From positions 1,364,001 to 1,428,000 of the forward strand of contig OY969774.1 of assembly GCA_963702955.1 (NCBI GenBank): a stretch of DNA of 64,000 nucleotides, in the 5' to 3' direction. This document shows positions 33,215 to 41,823 of this stretch, piece after piece. Source of the stretch: VRUE01 sp963702955 (lineage in GTDB: Bacteria; Actinomycetota; Thermoleophilia; Solirubrobacterales; 70-9). The notes under the pieces were generated by a model. The model did not search any database, was not told the DNA's origin, and saw nothing but the letters and a program-made list of their open reading frames with translations. Within the stretch, counting starts at the first letter, position 1; each line of letters begins with the position of its first letter. A program made the translations under genes and the position numbers.

Positions 33215-34954
33215 CTAACCGACCTCCTCAGCGTCGAACTCGCTCTTGATCTTCTCCACCAGCGCCTCGTGGCCCCCGGCGTCGTCCGCATCCTGCGCCT
33301 CCGGTGCAGCGTCGCCATCCTCCAGCACGACGTAGGCAGGCTTCAGCTTCTCTCCCAGCACAGTCTCCAGCGCAGCCGACAGCTGCTCCCGCTTATCAGG
33401 GGCCTCCGCCTTGCGCTTGTTGAAAGTGTGCGCGGCGGGAAATCCGATCGTCACCGTCCCCTCGCCAACATCCAGCTCGACCGGCCGCGCCCCGTCAAAC
33501 GAGGCCGCCAGCGCTGGAGCGGTCTGCATCAGCTGATCGAGCACGGCGGGCCAGACGCGCACCACCTGCTCGATGTCCAGCTCCGAGGGCGCCTGCGCCG
33601 CGGGTCCTGTCGTGGGGGCGGGGGGCTCGGCTTGGGCTACGCGCTCCTCCGGGCGGAGGGACTGATCGCCTGCAGGGTCGTCGGCTTGCCCTCCGGAGCC
33701 TTCGCCCGGCGCAGAACCCCCCGCCCCCACGCCACCCCCGGCAGAGGCGTCGGAGGTGGGAGGGACAGACGACTCAGTTGTCACCGGAGCAGCGGGCGAG
33801 CCTTTCTCCAGCCGCTCGATCCGGCGCAGGAGGCCCTCGGTTGAGGGATCCAGGTCCGGACGGGCCGCTTTGAGGAGGGCGATCTCCACCGCCATGCGGG
33901 CGTCGTCGCCCTCGCGTACCGCCGTCAGGGCTGCTGAGAGCTCGTCGATGGTTCGGACCAGACTGGCCGCGGAGATCGCTTGAGCTTGAGCCGTTAGGCG
34001 GCCGGCGTCGGTGGCGGTCACGACGAAGGTATTGGGCACCTCGCCGACCGTCTGGGTCACGAGCAGGTGGCGCAGGTGGGCGAGCATGTCGCGGGCGAAT
34101 TGGGAGGGGTCGCGGCCGGAGCGGGCCATCTCCTCGACCTGCTGCAGAACCCCCTTGGGGTCCTCGGCGACGACCGCGTCAACGGCGCCGAAGAGCAACT
34201 CGGCATCCGCCGCGCCGAGCAGTTCCAGGACCGCGTCGAGGTGGACCTGGGGACCGCCGAAGGAGACAAGCTGGTCGAGGGTGCCGAGGGCATCCCGGAA
34301 GCTGCCCTGGGCCGAGCGGGCGATCGTCGCCGTCGCCCCCTCGTCGAGCTCGATCGACTCCGCCGCCGCGACCCGCTCCAGCACCGCGGAGATCTGCTCC
34401 AGCGAGGGCCGCTGGAAATCGAAGCGCTGGCAGCGATCGGCGATCGTCGCCATCACCTTGTGCGACTCGGTCGTGGCGAGGACGAAGACGGTGTTCGGCG
34501 GCGGCTCCTCCAGCGTCTTCAGGAAGGCGTTCCAGGCCTCCTTGGTCAGCATGTGCGCCTCGTCGAGAATGTAGACCTTCCAGCGGCCGCCGGCCGGCGC
34601 GTACGCAACCCGCTCGCGCAGGTCGCGGATGTCGTCGACCGAGCGGTTGGAGGCGGCGTCCATCTCGATCACGTCGATCGAGCTGCCGGCGGCAATCGTC
34701 ACGCACGATTCGCATTCGCCGCAGGGCGTCGCCGTCGGGCCGCCGCGCTCGCAGTTGAGCGAGCGAGCGAGGATCTTCGCCATCGAGGTCTTGCCGGTGC
34801 CGCGCGAGCCGACGAACAGGTAGGCGTGGTGGACCTTGCCCTGCTCGACCGCGTTGCGCAGGGTGCGGACGACGTGCTGCTGGCCGACCACCTCGTCGAA
34901 CGATCCGGGGCGGTGGCGACGGTAGAGAGAGGTCGAGTCGCTGGACGACGGCAC
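33215..34954 (-). CDS. dnaX: DNA polymerase III subunit gamma/tau
   Basis: Clamp-loader ATPase. 579 residues. SLYRRHRPGSFDEVVGQQHV at the start, Walker A VGSRGTGKTSMAKILA, zinc-binding cysteines in CERGGPTATPCGECESC, Walker B YILDEAHMLTKEAWNAFLKT, and sensor 1 in FVLATTESHKVM. A Pro/Ala/Gly-rich linker (about 385-450) precedes the C-terminal domain. I saw no A-rich slippery site, so a tau-only product is likely. Confidence 0.97.
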   Translation of the reverse strand: MPSSSDSTSLYRRHRPGSFDEVVGQQHVVRTLRNAVEQGKVHHAYLFVGSRGTGKTSMAKILARSLNCERGGPTATPCGECESCVTIAAGSSIDVIEMDAASNRSVDDIRDLRERVAYAPAGGRWKVYILDEAHMLTKEAWNAFLKTLEEPPPNTVFVLATTESHKVMATIADRCQRFDFQRPSLEQISAVLERVAAAESIELDEGATATIARSAQGSFRDALGTLDQLVSFGGPQVHLDAVLELLGAADAELLFGAVDAVVAEDPKGVLQQVEEMARSGRDPSQFARDMLAHLRHLLVTQTVGEVPNTFVVTATDAGRLTAQAQAISAASLVRTIDELSAALTAVREGDDARMAVEIALLKAARPDLDPSTEGLLRRIERLEKGSPAAPVTTESSVPPTSDASAGGGVGAGGSAPGEGSGGQADDPAGDQSLRPEERVAQAEPPAPTTGPAAQAPSELDIEQVVRVWPAVLDQLMQTAPALAASFDGARPVELDVGEGTVTIGFPAAHTFNKRKAEAPDKREQLSAALETVLGEKLKPAYVVLEDGDAAPEAQDADDAGGHEALVEKIKSEFDAEEVG

Positions 34955-34999
34955 TCGGGCCAGTGTATCTGCGGGCGCCGGTCAACCGCAGCGAATACC

Positions 35000-36451
35000 G
35001 TGCAGCCGGTGCCAACCGGGGTCCGCAGATGGCTGACGCCGCTCGCCTGGGTCGCCGCCGTCGCGGCGGCCCTGCTGGCGATCTTCCCGCTCGGCTTCCC
35101 CAACTACGACACGATCTACGCGCTGGTCTGGGGACGCGAACTGGCACACGGGATGAGCCCCGACTACGGCGCCGCGCTGCCACCCACCCCGCACCCCCTC
35201 GCCGACCTGCTCGGCCTGGTGACGACGCCGCTCGGCGACGGCGCGATCACGGCGACGATGGTGATCGCCTACGTCTCGCTCGGGCTGGTCGGCTACCTCG
35301 TATACCGGCTCGGCTCGCGCTGGTTCGACCGCCCGATCGGCGCCGTCGCGGCGCTGATCGTCCTCACCCGAGCCCCCTACCTCTCGAACGGGCTGCGCGC
35401 CTACGTAGACCTCCCCTACATAGCCCTCGTCCTCGGAGCGCTCCTCATAGAGACGAAGCGCCCCCGCGCCGGCTGGCCGGTCTTGGCGCTCCTAGCCCTG
35501 GCCGGCCTGCTCCGCCCCGAGGCCTGGCTCTTTGCCGGCGCCTACTGGCTCTACCTCGCCTTCTCAGGCGAGCGCAGTCGCAGGGAGCTGGCCTGGCTCG
35601 CCGTGCTGGCCGCCGCCGGGCCGATGCTCTGGGCGGGCTTCGACTGGGCAACCGCCGGCAGCCCCACCTACTCGCTCACCGGCACCCAGGCGACGGTGGA
35701 AACGCTGGCCCGGAAGACCGGCCCCGTCAACCTCGTCCTCTACGGCCCTCGCGCGCTCGGCGAAGTGCTGCAGTGGCCGGGGATGGTCGGCGCCGCCGGC
35801 GGCCTCATCCTCGGCTTCGCCTTCCTGCGCCGCCGCGCGGCCCTCGGCCTCGTCGCCTCGGTCCTCGCCCTCGGCGCCTTCGCCCTGCTCGCCTGCGCGG
35901 GCCTGGCGATCCTCGCCCGCTACACGATGCTCGCCGCCGCGGTGCTGGCGATCTTCGTCGCCCTCGCCCTGCTCGGCTGGCGCCTGCTCGAGCCGGACCA
36001 CCCGGGCCGGCGTCCCTGGCAGGCCTTCGCCGCCCTGGTCGCCCTGATGTTCGTCGTCTGGCTGCCGAACCAGTGGGACCTCGACTCCACCGTCCACCGC
36101 GACCTCTCGAATCAAGGAACGATCGAGCGCGACCTCACCGATCTCGTCAACGCGGGAGCTTTCAACCCGCTGTGCGGGCCGGTCACCGTCCCCAACCACC
36201 GCGCCATCCCCCGCCTCGCCTTCGGGCTCGAAGTCAGGCCGACGCAGATCGTCAGCGCCACCGAGCGCAAGGGCCCGATCCCCCGCCCCGGCTACTTCGT
36301 CGACCCCGCCAACCCGTTCGTGATCCACAACTTCATCCTCGACCCCAACGACCCGACCCGCTTCTCGCTCAGCGTCCCCCCCGGCTTCCGCCCGGTCGCT
36401 CGCAACGAGTCCTGGCGCCTCTACCGCGATTGCCGCCCGACGTCGCGGTGA
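35000..36451 (+). CDS. Multi-pass membrane protein, GT-C glycosyltransferase-like
   Basis: 483 residues from GTG at 35000 (another GTG at 35009), with ten or more hydrophobic spans. The loop after the first span, NYDTIYALVWGRELAHGMSP then DY, matches the acidic first loop of lipid-linked sugar transferases (PMT/ArnT, GT-C). RAPYLSNGLRAYVDLPYIAL is also typical. A 100-residue C-terminal extracytoplasmic part has two cysteines (CGPV, RDCRP). It probably transfers a sugar from polyprenyl phosphate at the outer face, but donor and acceptor are unknown. Confidence 0.75.
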   Translation: MQPVPTGVRRWLTPLAWVAAVAAALLAIFPLGFPNYDTIYALVWGRELAHGMSPDYGAALPPTPHPLADLLGLVTTPLGDGAITATMVIAYVSLGLVGYLVYRLGSRWFDRPIGAVAALIVLTRAPYLSNGLRAYVDLPYIALVLGALLIETKRPRAGWPVLALLALAGLLRPEAWLFAGAYWLYLAFSGERSRRELAWLAVLAAAGPMLWAGFDWATAGSPTYSLTGTQATVETLARKTGPVNLVLYGPRALGEVLQWPGMVGAAGGLILGFAFLRRRAALGLVASVLALGAFALLACAGLAILARYTMLAAAVLAIFVALALLGWRLLEPDHPGRRPWQAFAALVALMFVVWLPNQWDLDSTVHRDLSNQGTIERDLTDLVNAGAFNPLCGPVTVPNHRAIPRLAFGLEVRPTQIVSATERKGPIPRPGYFVDPANPFVIHNFILDPNDPTRFSLSVPPGFRPVARNESWRLYRDCRPTSR

Positions 36452-36465
36452 CGATGGCAGCTTTG

Positions 36466-36484
36466 TGGGGGCCATAGACCCCCA
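36466..36484. terminator. Short hairpin between convergent genes
   Basis: TGGGGG and CCCCCA pair around CCATAGA between the ends of the GT-C gene and the acetolactate decarboxylase gene. A/T-rich bases flank it on both sides, so it may end both transcripts. Confidence 0.5.
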
Positions 36485-36490
36485 AATGCT

Positions 36491-37294
36491 TCAACTTCCG
36501 CCCTCTACCTTGGCCACAGCGGCGTGGGTCTCCTGCGCCAGCCCGGGGTCGGCGAGGTTGACGCCGGGCGGCAGCTCGACGTGCAGCTCGCTCGAGGGGT
36601 CGAGGCGAGCGCGGAGGCCGGTCGAGCGCGAGTCGAGGACGTGGCCGCCGCGGCTGCGGTCCTCGCTGATGAAGTGGAGGTGGTAGCCGGAGACCTCGAT
36701 CCCCTCGACGTAGCCGGGAAAGCGAAAGCCGAGCATCGTCCCTTCGACGTCGTGCAACTCGAAGACATGCTGCTCGCCGACCACCTCGGTCAGCGGCCGG
36801 TAGGGCGGCTGCTGCCGCGGCACCGAGCGGGCGCGGACCAGCTCGAAGCGCCCGTCCAGCCGCACCGCACACGAGGCCGCCCCCTCGGGGACCAGCTCGT
36901 CGAGGCTCGCCAGCAGCTCCTCGTGCGCCAGCGGGCCGCCGAGCGTGACGTCAACCTCCGGCTCGAAGCTCGTCACCACCGCGAACGGCGTCCGCTCGGC
37001 TGCCGCCACCTCGCCCACCCGACCGTCAACGTCGGCCCTGTAGAAGCGCCCGTCGAGGGCGATCATCTCGCCGTCGAGCCCGTTCAGCGTCCCCAGCCCG
37101 AGGTCGCCGTGCTCGGCCAGCTCGGCGAAGGTCAGGTCGCCGTCGTAGGCGCCGTCGAGCAGGGCGCCGATCGTCGAGGCCTGGAAGAGGACGTGGTGCT
37201 CGCGCTCGGCGTGCAGGTCCTCCTCGCGCATCGTCTCCACGTGCAGCGACCTGATCCAACGCTCGTCCAACACGGTCGGGAGTCTGCCATGCAA
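36491..37294 (-). CDS. Alpha-acetolactate decarboxylase
   Basis: Converts acetolactate to acetoin (budA/alsD function), a neutral overflow product. Up to 267 residues. LLDGAYDGDLTFAEL, GDLGLGTLNGLDGEMIALDG and RTPFAVVTSF are family landmarks. The zinc histidines are in SGYHLHFISEDRSRGGHVLD (HLH and the later H). The TTG at 37294 gives the longest form; a GTG at 37273 is as likely. No acetolactate synthase gene is close by. It is divergent from the ABC exporter genes. Confidence 0.93.
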   Translation of the reverse strand: MHGRLPTVLDERWIRSLHVETMREEDLHAEREHHVLFQASTIGALLDGAYDGDLTFAELAEHGDLGLGTLNGLDGEMIALDGRFYRADVDGRVGEVAAAERTPFAVVTSFEPEVDVTLGGPLAHEELLASLDELVPEGAASCAVRLDGRFELVRARSVPRQQPPYRPLTEVVGEQHVFELHDVEGTMLGFRFPGYVEGIEVSGYHLHFISEDRSRGGHVLDSRSTGLRARLDPSSELHVELPPGVNLADPGLAQETHAAVAKVEGGS

Positions 37295-37305
37295 GCATCA
37301 GAGAC

Positions 37306-38196
37306 ATGGCGGCGATCGAACTGCGGGGCGTGGTCAAGCGGTTCGGCCCGATCGTCGCGGTCGACGGACTCGATCTCGACGTGCCGGAGGGCATCTGCCT
37401 CGGGCTGCTCGGGCCCAACGGCGCCGGCAAGTTGACGACGATGCGGCTGCTGACCGGCCAGGCGCTGCCCGACGCCGGCGAACTACGGGCGCTCGGCCAC
37501 GAGCTGCCGGCCGACTCGAAGGCCGCCCGGGCCGAGATGGGGGTCGTCCCCCAGCTCGACAACCTCGACGTCGATGTCACCGTCGAAGACAACCTCGCCG
37601 TGTTCGCGCGGCTCTATCGCGTGAGCGATGTCGCTGCCGCAGTCGACCGGGCGCTCGACCTTGCCCGCCTGCGGGGGCGGCGGCGCGACGCGGTCGACCA
37701 GCTCTCGGGCGGGATGCGCCGCCGCCTGCTGCTGGCCCGCGGGCTGATCCACGAACCGCGCCTGATCCTGCTCGACGAGCCGACGGTCGGCCTCGACCCG
37801 CAGATCCGCACCCAGCTCTGGACGCTGATCGACGACCTGCGCTCGCGCGGCACGACGATCCTGATGTTGACCCACTACATCGAGGAGGCCGAGCGGCTGG
37901 CCGACGAAGTAGCGGTGATGGCGAACGGCAAGATCATCAGCCGCGGCCGGCCCGCCGAGCTGATCGTCGAGCATGCCGGCCGCGAGACCGCCGAGGTCTA
38001 CGCGCCGCCCGAACGGCTGGCCGAGGTGCGGTTGCGGGCCGAGGCGGCCGGGCTGCGGGTGCGCCCGGCGGGCCCGGCGGTGGCGATCGTCGGCTCGGAG
38101 ACGGCGAACGGCGACGCCGTCCCCGACGATGCCGTGCGGCGCGCCGCCTCGCTCGAGGACGTCTTCGTCCTGCTGACCGGCGAGGAGGCGGAATGA
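37306..38196 (+). CDS. ABC-2 exporter ATP-binding protein with altered Walker A
   Basis: 296 residues, similar to NodI/DrrA-type export ATPases. Signature QLSGGMRRRLLLARGL, Walker B LILLDEPTVGLDP and H-loop LMLTHYIEEAE are intact. Walker A reads GPNGAGKLTT, where the Mg2+-coordinating Ser after the Lys is Leu (TTG for TCG). That would be expected to weaken ATP hydrolysis. A C-terminal domain (about 215-296) follows, as in drug exporters. The stop overlaps the permease start (ATGA). Confidence 0.92.
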   Translation: MAAIELRGVVKRFGPIVAVDGLDLDVPEGICLGLLGPNGAGKLTTMRLLTGQALPDAGELRALGHELPADSKAARAEMGVVPQLDNLDVDVTVEDNLAVFARLYRVSDVAAAVDRALDLARLRGRRRDAVDQLSGGMRRRLLLARGLIHEPRLILLDEPTVGLDPQIRTQLWTLIDDLRSRGTTILMLTHYIEEAERLADEVAVMANGKIISRGRPAELIVEHAGRETAEVYAPPERLAEVRLRAEAAGLRVRPAGPAVAIVGSETANGDAVPDDAVRRAASLEDVFVLLTGEEAE

Positions 38197-38981
38197 AGGA
38201 GCAGCGGCCGCACCTGCGGCGGCTCGAACCGGCGGCGATCGGCGGCGTGATGAGCCGCGAGCTGGCCAACTTCCGCACCTACTGGAAGGGGACGACCTTC
38301 TCCAGCGTGCTCGAACCGATCGTCTACCTGCTCGCCTTCGGCCTCGGCCTCTCGGCGACGCTGGTCAACGAAGTCAACGGAGTCCCCTACGTGCAGTTCG
38401 TCGGCACCGGCATGGTGGCGACGGCGGTGATCTTCTCCAGCGCCCTGCCGGCGATGTTCGGCACCTTCGTCAAGCACCGCTTCCAGAACACCTACGACGC
38501 GATCCTCGCCGCGCCGGTCGACGTCGAGGAGTTGGTCAGCGCCGAGATGCTGTGGATCGGCATCCGCGCCAGCATCTACGGCTGCGTGCCGCTGCTGGTG
38601 ACGATCGGGTTCGGGCTCGACCCGGAGCCGGGGATGCTGCTGGTGCCGGTCTTCTGCCTGTTCACCGCGCTCGGCTTCGCCGGCTTCGGCATCACGATGG
38701 CGGCGATCGTCGACAAGATCGACCAGTTCAACTACGTGACCGCGCTCTTCGTCACGCCGCTGTTCCTCGTCTCCGGCGCCTTCTTCCCGATCTCGGGCCT
38801 GCCCGAGGGGGCGCAGATCGTCGCCCAGTTCAACCCGCTCCACCAGCTGGTCGAACTGGTCCGCGGCGGCGCCTTCGGCTACGAAGCGATCGACCTGCTC
38901 CGCTTCGCCGGCCTGGTCGGCTTCTCGCTGGTGATGTGGCGGATCGCGATCGACCGGATGTCGGCGAGGTTGATCGACTAG
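38193..38981 (+). CDS. ABC-2 type permease
   Basis: 262 residues with six hydrophobic spans, NodJ/DrrB-like. AFFPISGLPEGAQIVAQFNP then LHQLVELVRG is the ABC-2 signature near the C-terminus, and VKHRFQNTYDAILAAPVDVE is the cytoplasmic loop that meets the ATPase. Translationally coupled to the ATPase gene. The substrate, perhaps a drug, lipid or polysaccharide, cannot be told. Confidence 0.92.
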   Translation: MKEQRPHLRRLEPAAIGGVMSRELANFRTYWKGTTFSSVLEPIVYLLAFGLGLSATLVNEVNGVPYVQFVGTGMVATAVIFSSALPAMFGTFVKHRFQNTYDAILAAPVDVEELVSAEMLWIGIRASIYGCVPLLVTIGFGLDPEPGMLLVPVFCLFTALGFAGFGITMAAIVDKIDQFNYVTALFVTPLFLVSGAFFPISGLPEGAQIVAQFNPLHQLVELVRGGAFGYEAIDLLRFAGLVGFSLVMWRIAIDRMSARLID

Positions 38982-39006
38982 GTCGTCGCGGATAGCCTGC
39001 CCCGCC

Positions 39007-39978
39007 ATGTCGGGCGGATTCAAGCGGTCGTCGCGGTTCGGCCTGATCGGGGTCTTCGTCGTCGCCGCGATCGTCATCGTCATCGCCACCCGGACCGGCC
39101 AGGGCGAAGCCGACCCGAAGACGACGATGGGGTTGATCTTCGCCGTCCTCGCGGTCTTCTTCGTCATCCTCTTCGTCCTCCAGCGCAGCGACACGGAGCG
39201 GGTCGCGGGCGCCGACGCCGCCGGCAGCTCGCGCGGCGCGGCCGAAGGCGGCCGGGCGATCGAGAACCCGACGACGATGGCCGAGCCCGAGCTGTGGGCG
39301 GCGATGGCGGTGAAGCCGATCGGCTCCGAGGCGATCAGGGCGCGCAGCCAGATGTGGGAGGCAGGGCGGCGCAGCCTGCGGCTGGGAATGGTGGTGACGC
39401 TGCTGATCTTCCTCACCGTGCCCTCGATCTACCTGTTCGAAAGCTTCGTGCCGCTACTGATCGGCGGGCCGCTGATCGTCGGCGCGGCGATCTGGGGCAG
39501 CATCAGGGCGCTGATGCCCGGCGGTGAGATGGACCGCGGCTACGACAACGTCGGCAAGGCGATGGCGCCGCTCGGGCTCGAGGTCACCGAGCGCCCCGAG
39601 GTTGACATCGAGGTGCGCCAGGCGACGACGGACCGCGTCGGGCCGAAGATCCGCGGCGCGCTGGTGCTGAGCGGTGAGCGTCACGGGCGGCCGGTAAGCG
39701 TGCGGCTCGGCGCGAGCGAGACGAGCAGCACCAGCGAGGTGACGATCGGCGCGGCGGCGACGGAGTTCAAGGCGAAGTCGCGCGACGGCCGGGTGCGGCC
39801 TGTCGACGGGACACCCGACGCGGTCGCCGCGGCGCTGGCCGAGGTGCCGAACTCGACCCGCTGGAAGAAAGTCACCGTCGAGGGCGGCGCCGAGGGCGTC
39901 GTCGTCGCCCGCAAGGGCGGCGCCCAGGCCGACTGGCTCTGCGACCTCTGGCTCGCCGAGCGCATCGCCGGGGCTTGA
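39007..39978 (+). CDS. Hypothetical membrane protein
   Basis: 323 residues, unknown family. Two hydrophobic spans at about 13-28 and 40-57, a soluble loop (58-120), then two more (about 124-145 and 148-163), followed by a 160-residue soluble C-terminal domain. The latter contains GLEVTERPEVDIEVRQ and GALVLSGERHGRPVSVRLG, a beta-rich pattern. It is placed between the exporter operon and the SRP RNA and ends 5 bases before the RNA's 3' end. Confidence 0.75.
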   Translation: MSGGFKRSSRFGLIGVFVVAAIVIVIATRTGQGEADPKTTMGLIFAVLAVFFVILFVLQRSDTERVAGADAAGSSRGAAEGGRAIENPTTMAEPELWAAMAVKPIGSEAIRARSQMWEAGRRSLRLGMVVTLLIFLTVPSIYLFESFVPLLIGGPLIVGAAIWGSIRALMPGGEMDRGYDNVGKAMAPLGLEVTERPEVDIEVRQATTDRVGPKIRGALVLSGERHGRPVSVRLGASETSSTSEVTIGAAATEFKAKSRDGRVRPVDGTPDAVAAALAEVPNSTRWKKVTVEGGAEGVVVARKGGAQADWLCDLWLAERIAGA

Positions 39979-39982
39979 AAGT

Positions 39983-40253
39983 GGACCGTGCACCCGCCTT
40001 CGAAGCGAGGTCCCCAGGCGTATCCGCCGCTTTTGGCTCGGGCCGGGCTCGCCTGCGGCACCCGCGGCTTCCGCTTAAGGCTGCTTCCTTCCGGACCTGA
40101 CCTGGTTCGCGTGCCTACGTCGCGCAGGACCCGGCCGTCAACGCCGCCTGCGGCGAACCGACCCCGAAGGCCAGCCCCTCAGAACGGAATTCGGCCCCGC
40201 TAGAGCGGATTGCGGGTTACAGGGCACCGCTGATTCCCCGCCTAGCACGGTCC
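39983..40253 (-). ncRNA. ffs: Signal recognition particle RNA, large (Alu-containing) type
   Basis: On the minus strand, GTCAGGTCCGGAAGGAAGCA (inside 40082-40106) is the conserved helix 8 hairpin that binds Ffh and FtsY. The 5' part has GTGCTAGGCGGGG, AGCGGTGCCCTGTAACCCGC and TCCGCTCTAGCGGGGCCGAA, the Alu-domain pattern of the Bacillus scRNA. The ends pair perfectly (GGACCGTGC at 40253-40245 with GCACGGTCC at 39991-39983), giving 271 nucleotides, the Bacillus length. Long-stem pairs GGCCGGG/CCCGGCC and CCTGCG/CGCAGG support helix 5. It targets membrane proteins co-translationally. Confidence 0.95.
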
Positions 40254-40258
40254 GCCCG

Positions 40259-40288
40259 CGATCCTACCCGGTCGCGGCCGTAGGATCG
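40259..40288. promoter_or_regulatory. Symmetrical divergent promoters for ffs and the CPA2 antiporter
   Basis: CGATCCTAC (40259-40267) and GTAGGATCG (40280-40288) are perfect inverses. Each contains TAGGAT, a good -10 hexamer, one pointing to ffs (start 8 bases away) and one to the antiporter GTG (9 bases away). The antiporter transcript would be essentially leaderless. Confidence 0.6.
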
Positions 40289-40295
40289 ACTCGCC

Positions 40296-41513
40296 GTGAT
40301 CCACGTCGACACCGAGTCGTTCTTCGTCATCGTGCTCTCGGCCGCGGTGGCGGCGGCGACTGTGGCCTACGTGCCAGGCCGCTTCGTGCCGCCAGTCGTC
40401 GTCGTCGAGCTGGGGCTGGGGATCCTGATCGGGCCACAGGTCTTCGACATTGCCTCGCAGGACAGCTTCATCGAATTCTTCTCCAACCTCGGCCTCGGGA
40501 TGCTCTTCTTCTTCGCCGGCTATGAGATCGACTTCGAGCGAATCCGCGGCGAGCCGCTGAAGCTGGGCGCCTGGGGATGGGGGCTGTCAATCGTCATCGC
40601 CCACATCTTCGGCTTCGTGCTGGAGGCGACCGGCCTGGTCCTCTCCGCGCTCTACACCAGCACGGCGATGGCGACGACGGCGATCGGCACGCTGATCCCG
40701 ATCCTCCGCGACAGCGGCGAGCTGAAGACCCGCTTCGGCACCTACCTGCTGGCGGCGGGCGGGATCGGCGAGTTCGGCCCGATCCTGCTGATCACCCTCT
40801 TCCTCTCGACCGAGAAACCGCTGCACGAGGCGGGGATCCTGCTGGCCTTCGTGGTCCTGGCGGTGGGGCTGGCGCTGGTCTCGACCCGGCTCGCCTGGCG
40901 TGGCTGGGACGGCCTCGAGCGAACCTTCGAGGCAAGCAACCAGCTGGCCGTGCGGGTGACCGTGGTGCTGATCTTCGGCCTCGTGCTGCTGGCCGGCAAG
41001 CTCGGGCTGGACGTGCTGCTGGGCGGCTTCGTCGCCGGGATGATCGTCCGCCTGGCGCTGAAGGGCCACGAGCTGCACGTCTTCGAGTCGAAGCTGACCG
41101 CGGTCGGCTTCGGCTTCTTCGTCCCCTTCTTCTTCGTCGTCAGCGGCATGGCCTTCGACCTCAGCGCGCTCGGCTCGGTCGAAGCGCTGCTGAAGCTGGC
41201 GTTGTTCGTGGTGCTGTTCCTGATCATCCGCGGCGCCCCGGCGCTGCTGCTCTACCGCCACGTCCTCAAGCCACGCCAGAGAACCGCGCTTGCCTTCTAC
41301 TCGGCGACCGAGCTACCCCTGGTCGTGGCGATCACGACGATCGCCGTCGACGCCGGCCACATGACCACCGCGACCTCCGCCGGCCTGGTGGGCGCCGCGA
41401 TGCTCTCGACCCTGATCTTCCCCTTCGTCGGCCTGGCCCTGCAGAAACGGGCCGTAGAGGAGGGCGAAACCGGGCCACCTGGAGAGGACCCCCTCCCCAT
41501 GGCCGTCGTATGA
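40296..41513 (+). CDS. Cation:proton antiporter, CPA2 (KefB/NapA-like)
   Basis: 405 residues, about twelve membrane spans, GTG start. Landmarks are VVVVELGLGILIGPQVFD, SNLGLGMLFFFAGYEIDFER, STAMATTAIGTLIPILRDSG and LGGFVAGMIVRLALKGHEL. The latter resembles the ion-binding half-helix region of the family. There is no C-terminal TrkA-N domain, so it is the short form without NAD-linked gating. It likely exchanges Na+ or K+ for H+. Confidence 0.88.
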   Translation: MIHVDTESFFVIVLSAAVAAATVAYVPGRFVPPVVVVELGLGILIGPQVFDIASQDSFIEFFSNLGLGMLFFFAGYEIDFERIRGEPLKLGAWGWGLSIVIAHIFGFVLEATGLVLSALYTSTAMATTAIGTLIPILRDSGELKTRFGTYLLAAGGIGEFGPILLITLFLSTEKPLHEAGILLAFVVLAVGLALVSTRLAWRGWDGLERTFEASNQLAVRVTVVLIFGLVLLAGKLGLDVLLGGFVAGMIVRLALKGHELHVFESKLTAVGFGFFVPFFFVVSGMAFDLSALGSVEALLKLALFVVLFLIIRGAPALLLYRHVLKPRQRTALAFYSATELPLVVAITTIAVDAGHMTTATSAGLVGAAMLSTLIFPFVGLALQKRAVEEGETGPPGEDPLPMAVV

Positions 41514-41526
41514 TCGGACCCCTCCC

Positions 41527-41598
41527 GGGCGCGTAGCTCAGCGGGAGAGCGCTCGCCTCACACGCGAGAGGTCGCTGGTTCGAGCCCAGCCGCGCCCA
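41527..41598 (+). tRNA. tRNA-Val (anticodon CAC)
   Basis: Acceptor GGGCGCG/CGCGCCC, D arm GCTCAGCGGGAGAGC, anticodon arm CTCGC-CTCACAC-GCGAG with CAC, T arm GCTGG-TTCGAGC-CCAGC. All stems pair fully and the discriminator is A; CCA is not encoded. The 3' half is the integration site of the mobile element that follows. Confidence 0.96.
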
Positions 41599-41599
41599 T
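41557..41599 (+). repeat. attL of the integrated element (within tRNA-Val)
   Basis: 43 bases from CTCACACGCGAGAGGTCGCT to the end of the tRNA. They repeat directly at 51002-51044 with one difference (TTCGAG against TTCGAA). The tRNA stays intact on this side. Confidence 0.92.
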
Positions 41600-41710
41600 G
41601 CATAGAAATCCGCTTATTAGAGCCAAATGCTCGCCTCCGGTGACTGAGATTTAGCAGAGAAAGATCCTGATGCGGAAACAATTTGGAAACTTTCCGCGTC
41701 ACCTATCGGC

Positions 41711-41801
41711 ATTGACCACCCCTATTGATTCCTCCTCGGGGGGTGTCTGTGGGGAGCGGCACCCTTGTACGGCTGTCTATACCGATGCAAAATTGACTAC
41801 C
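41711..41801 (+). repeat. AATTGAC(T/C)ACC motif, two left-end copies
   Basis: ATTGACCACC at 41711 and AATTGACTACC at 41791, both in the non-coding left end of the element. The second precedes the ribosome-binding site of the first gene. Between attL and these copies, GCGGAAA (41672) and TTTCCGC (41691) form a separate 7-base dyad. Confidence 0.75.
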
Positions 41802-41823
41802 CCGCTTGGAGGGTCCGTCCGCG

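Noticed and set aside
39988..40203. Short open frame between the membrane protein gene and the CPA2 gene
   Set aside because: It lies wholly within the SRP RNA gene on the other strand.
41791..41815. AATTGACTACC copies as ordinary -35 boxes
   Set aside because: A -10 hexamer at 16-18 bases is missing for most copies, and copies occur in both orientations and over a stop codon. Some may still overlap promoters.
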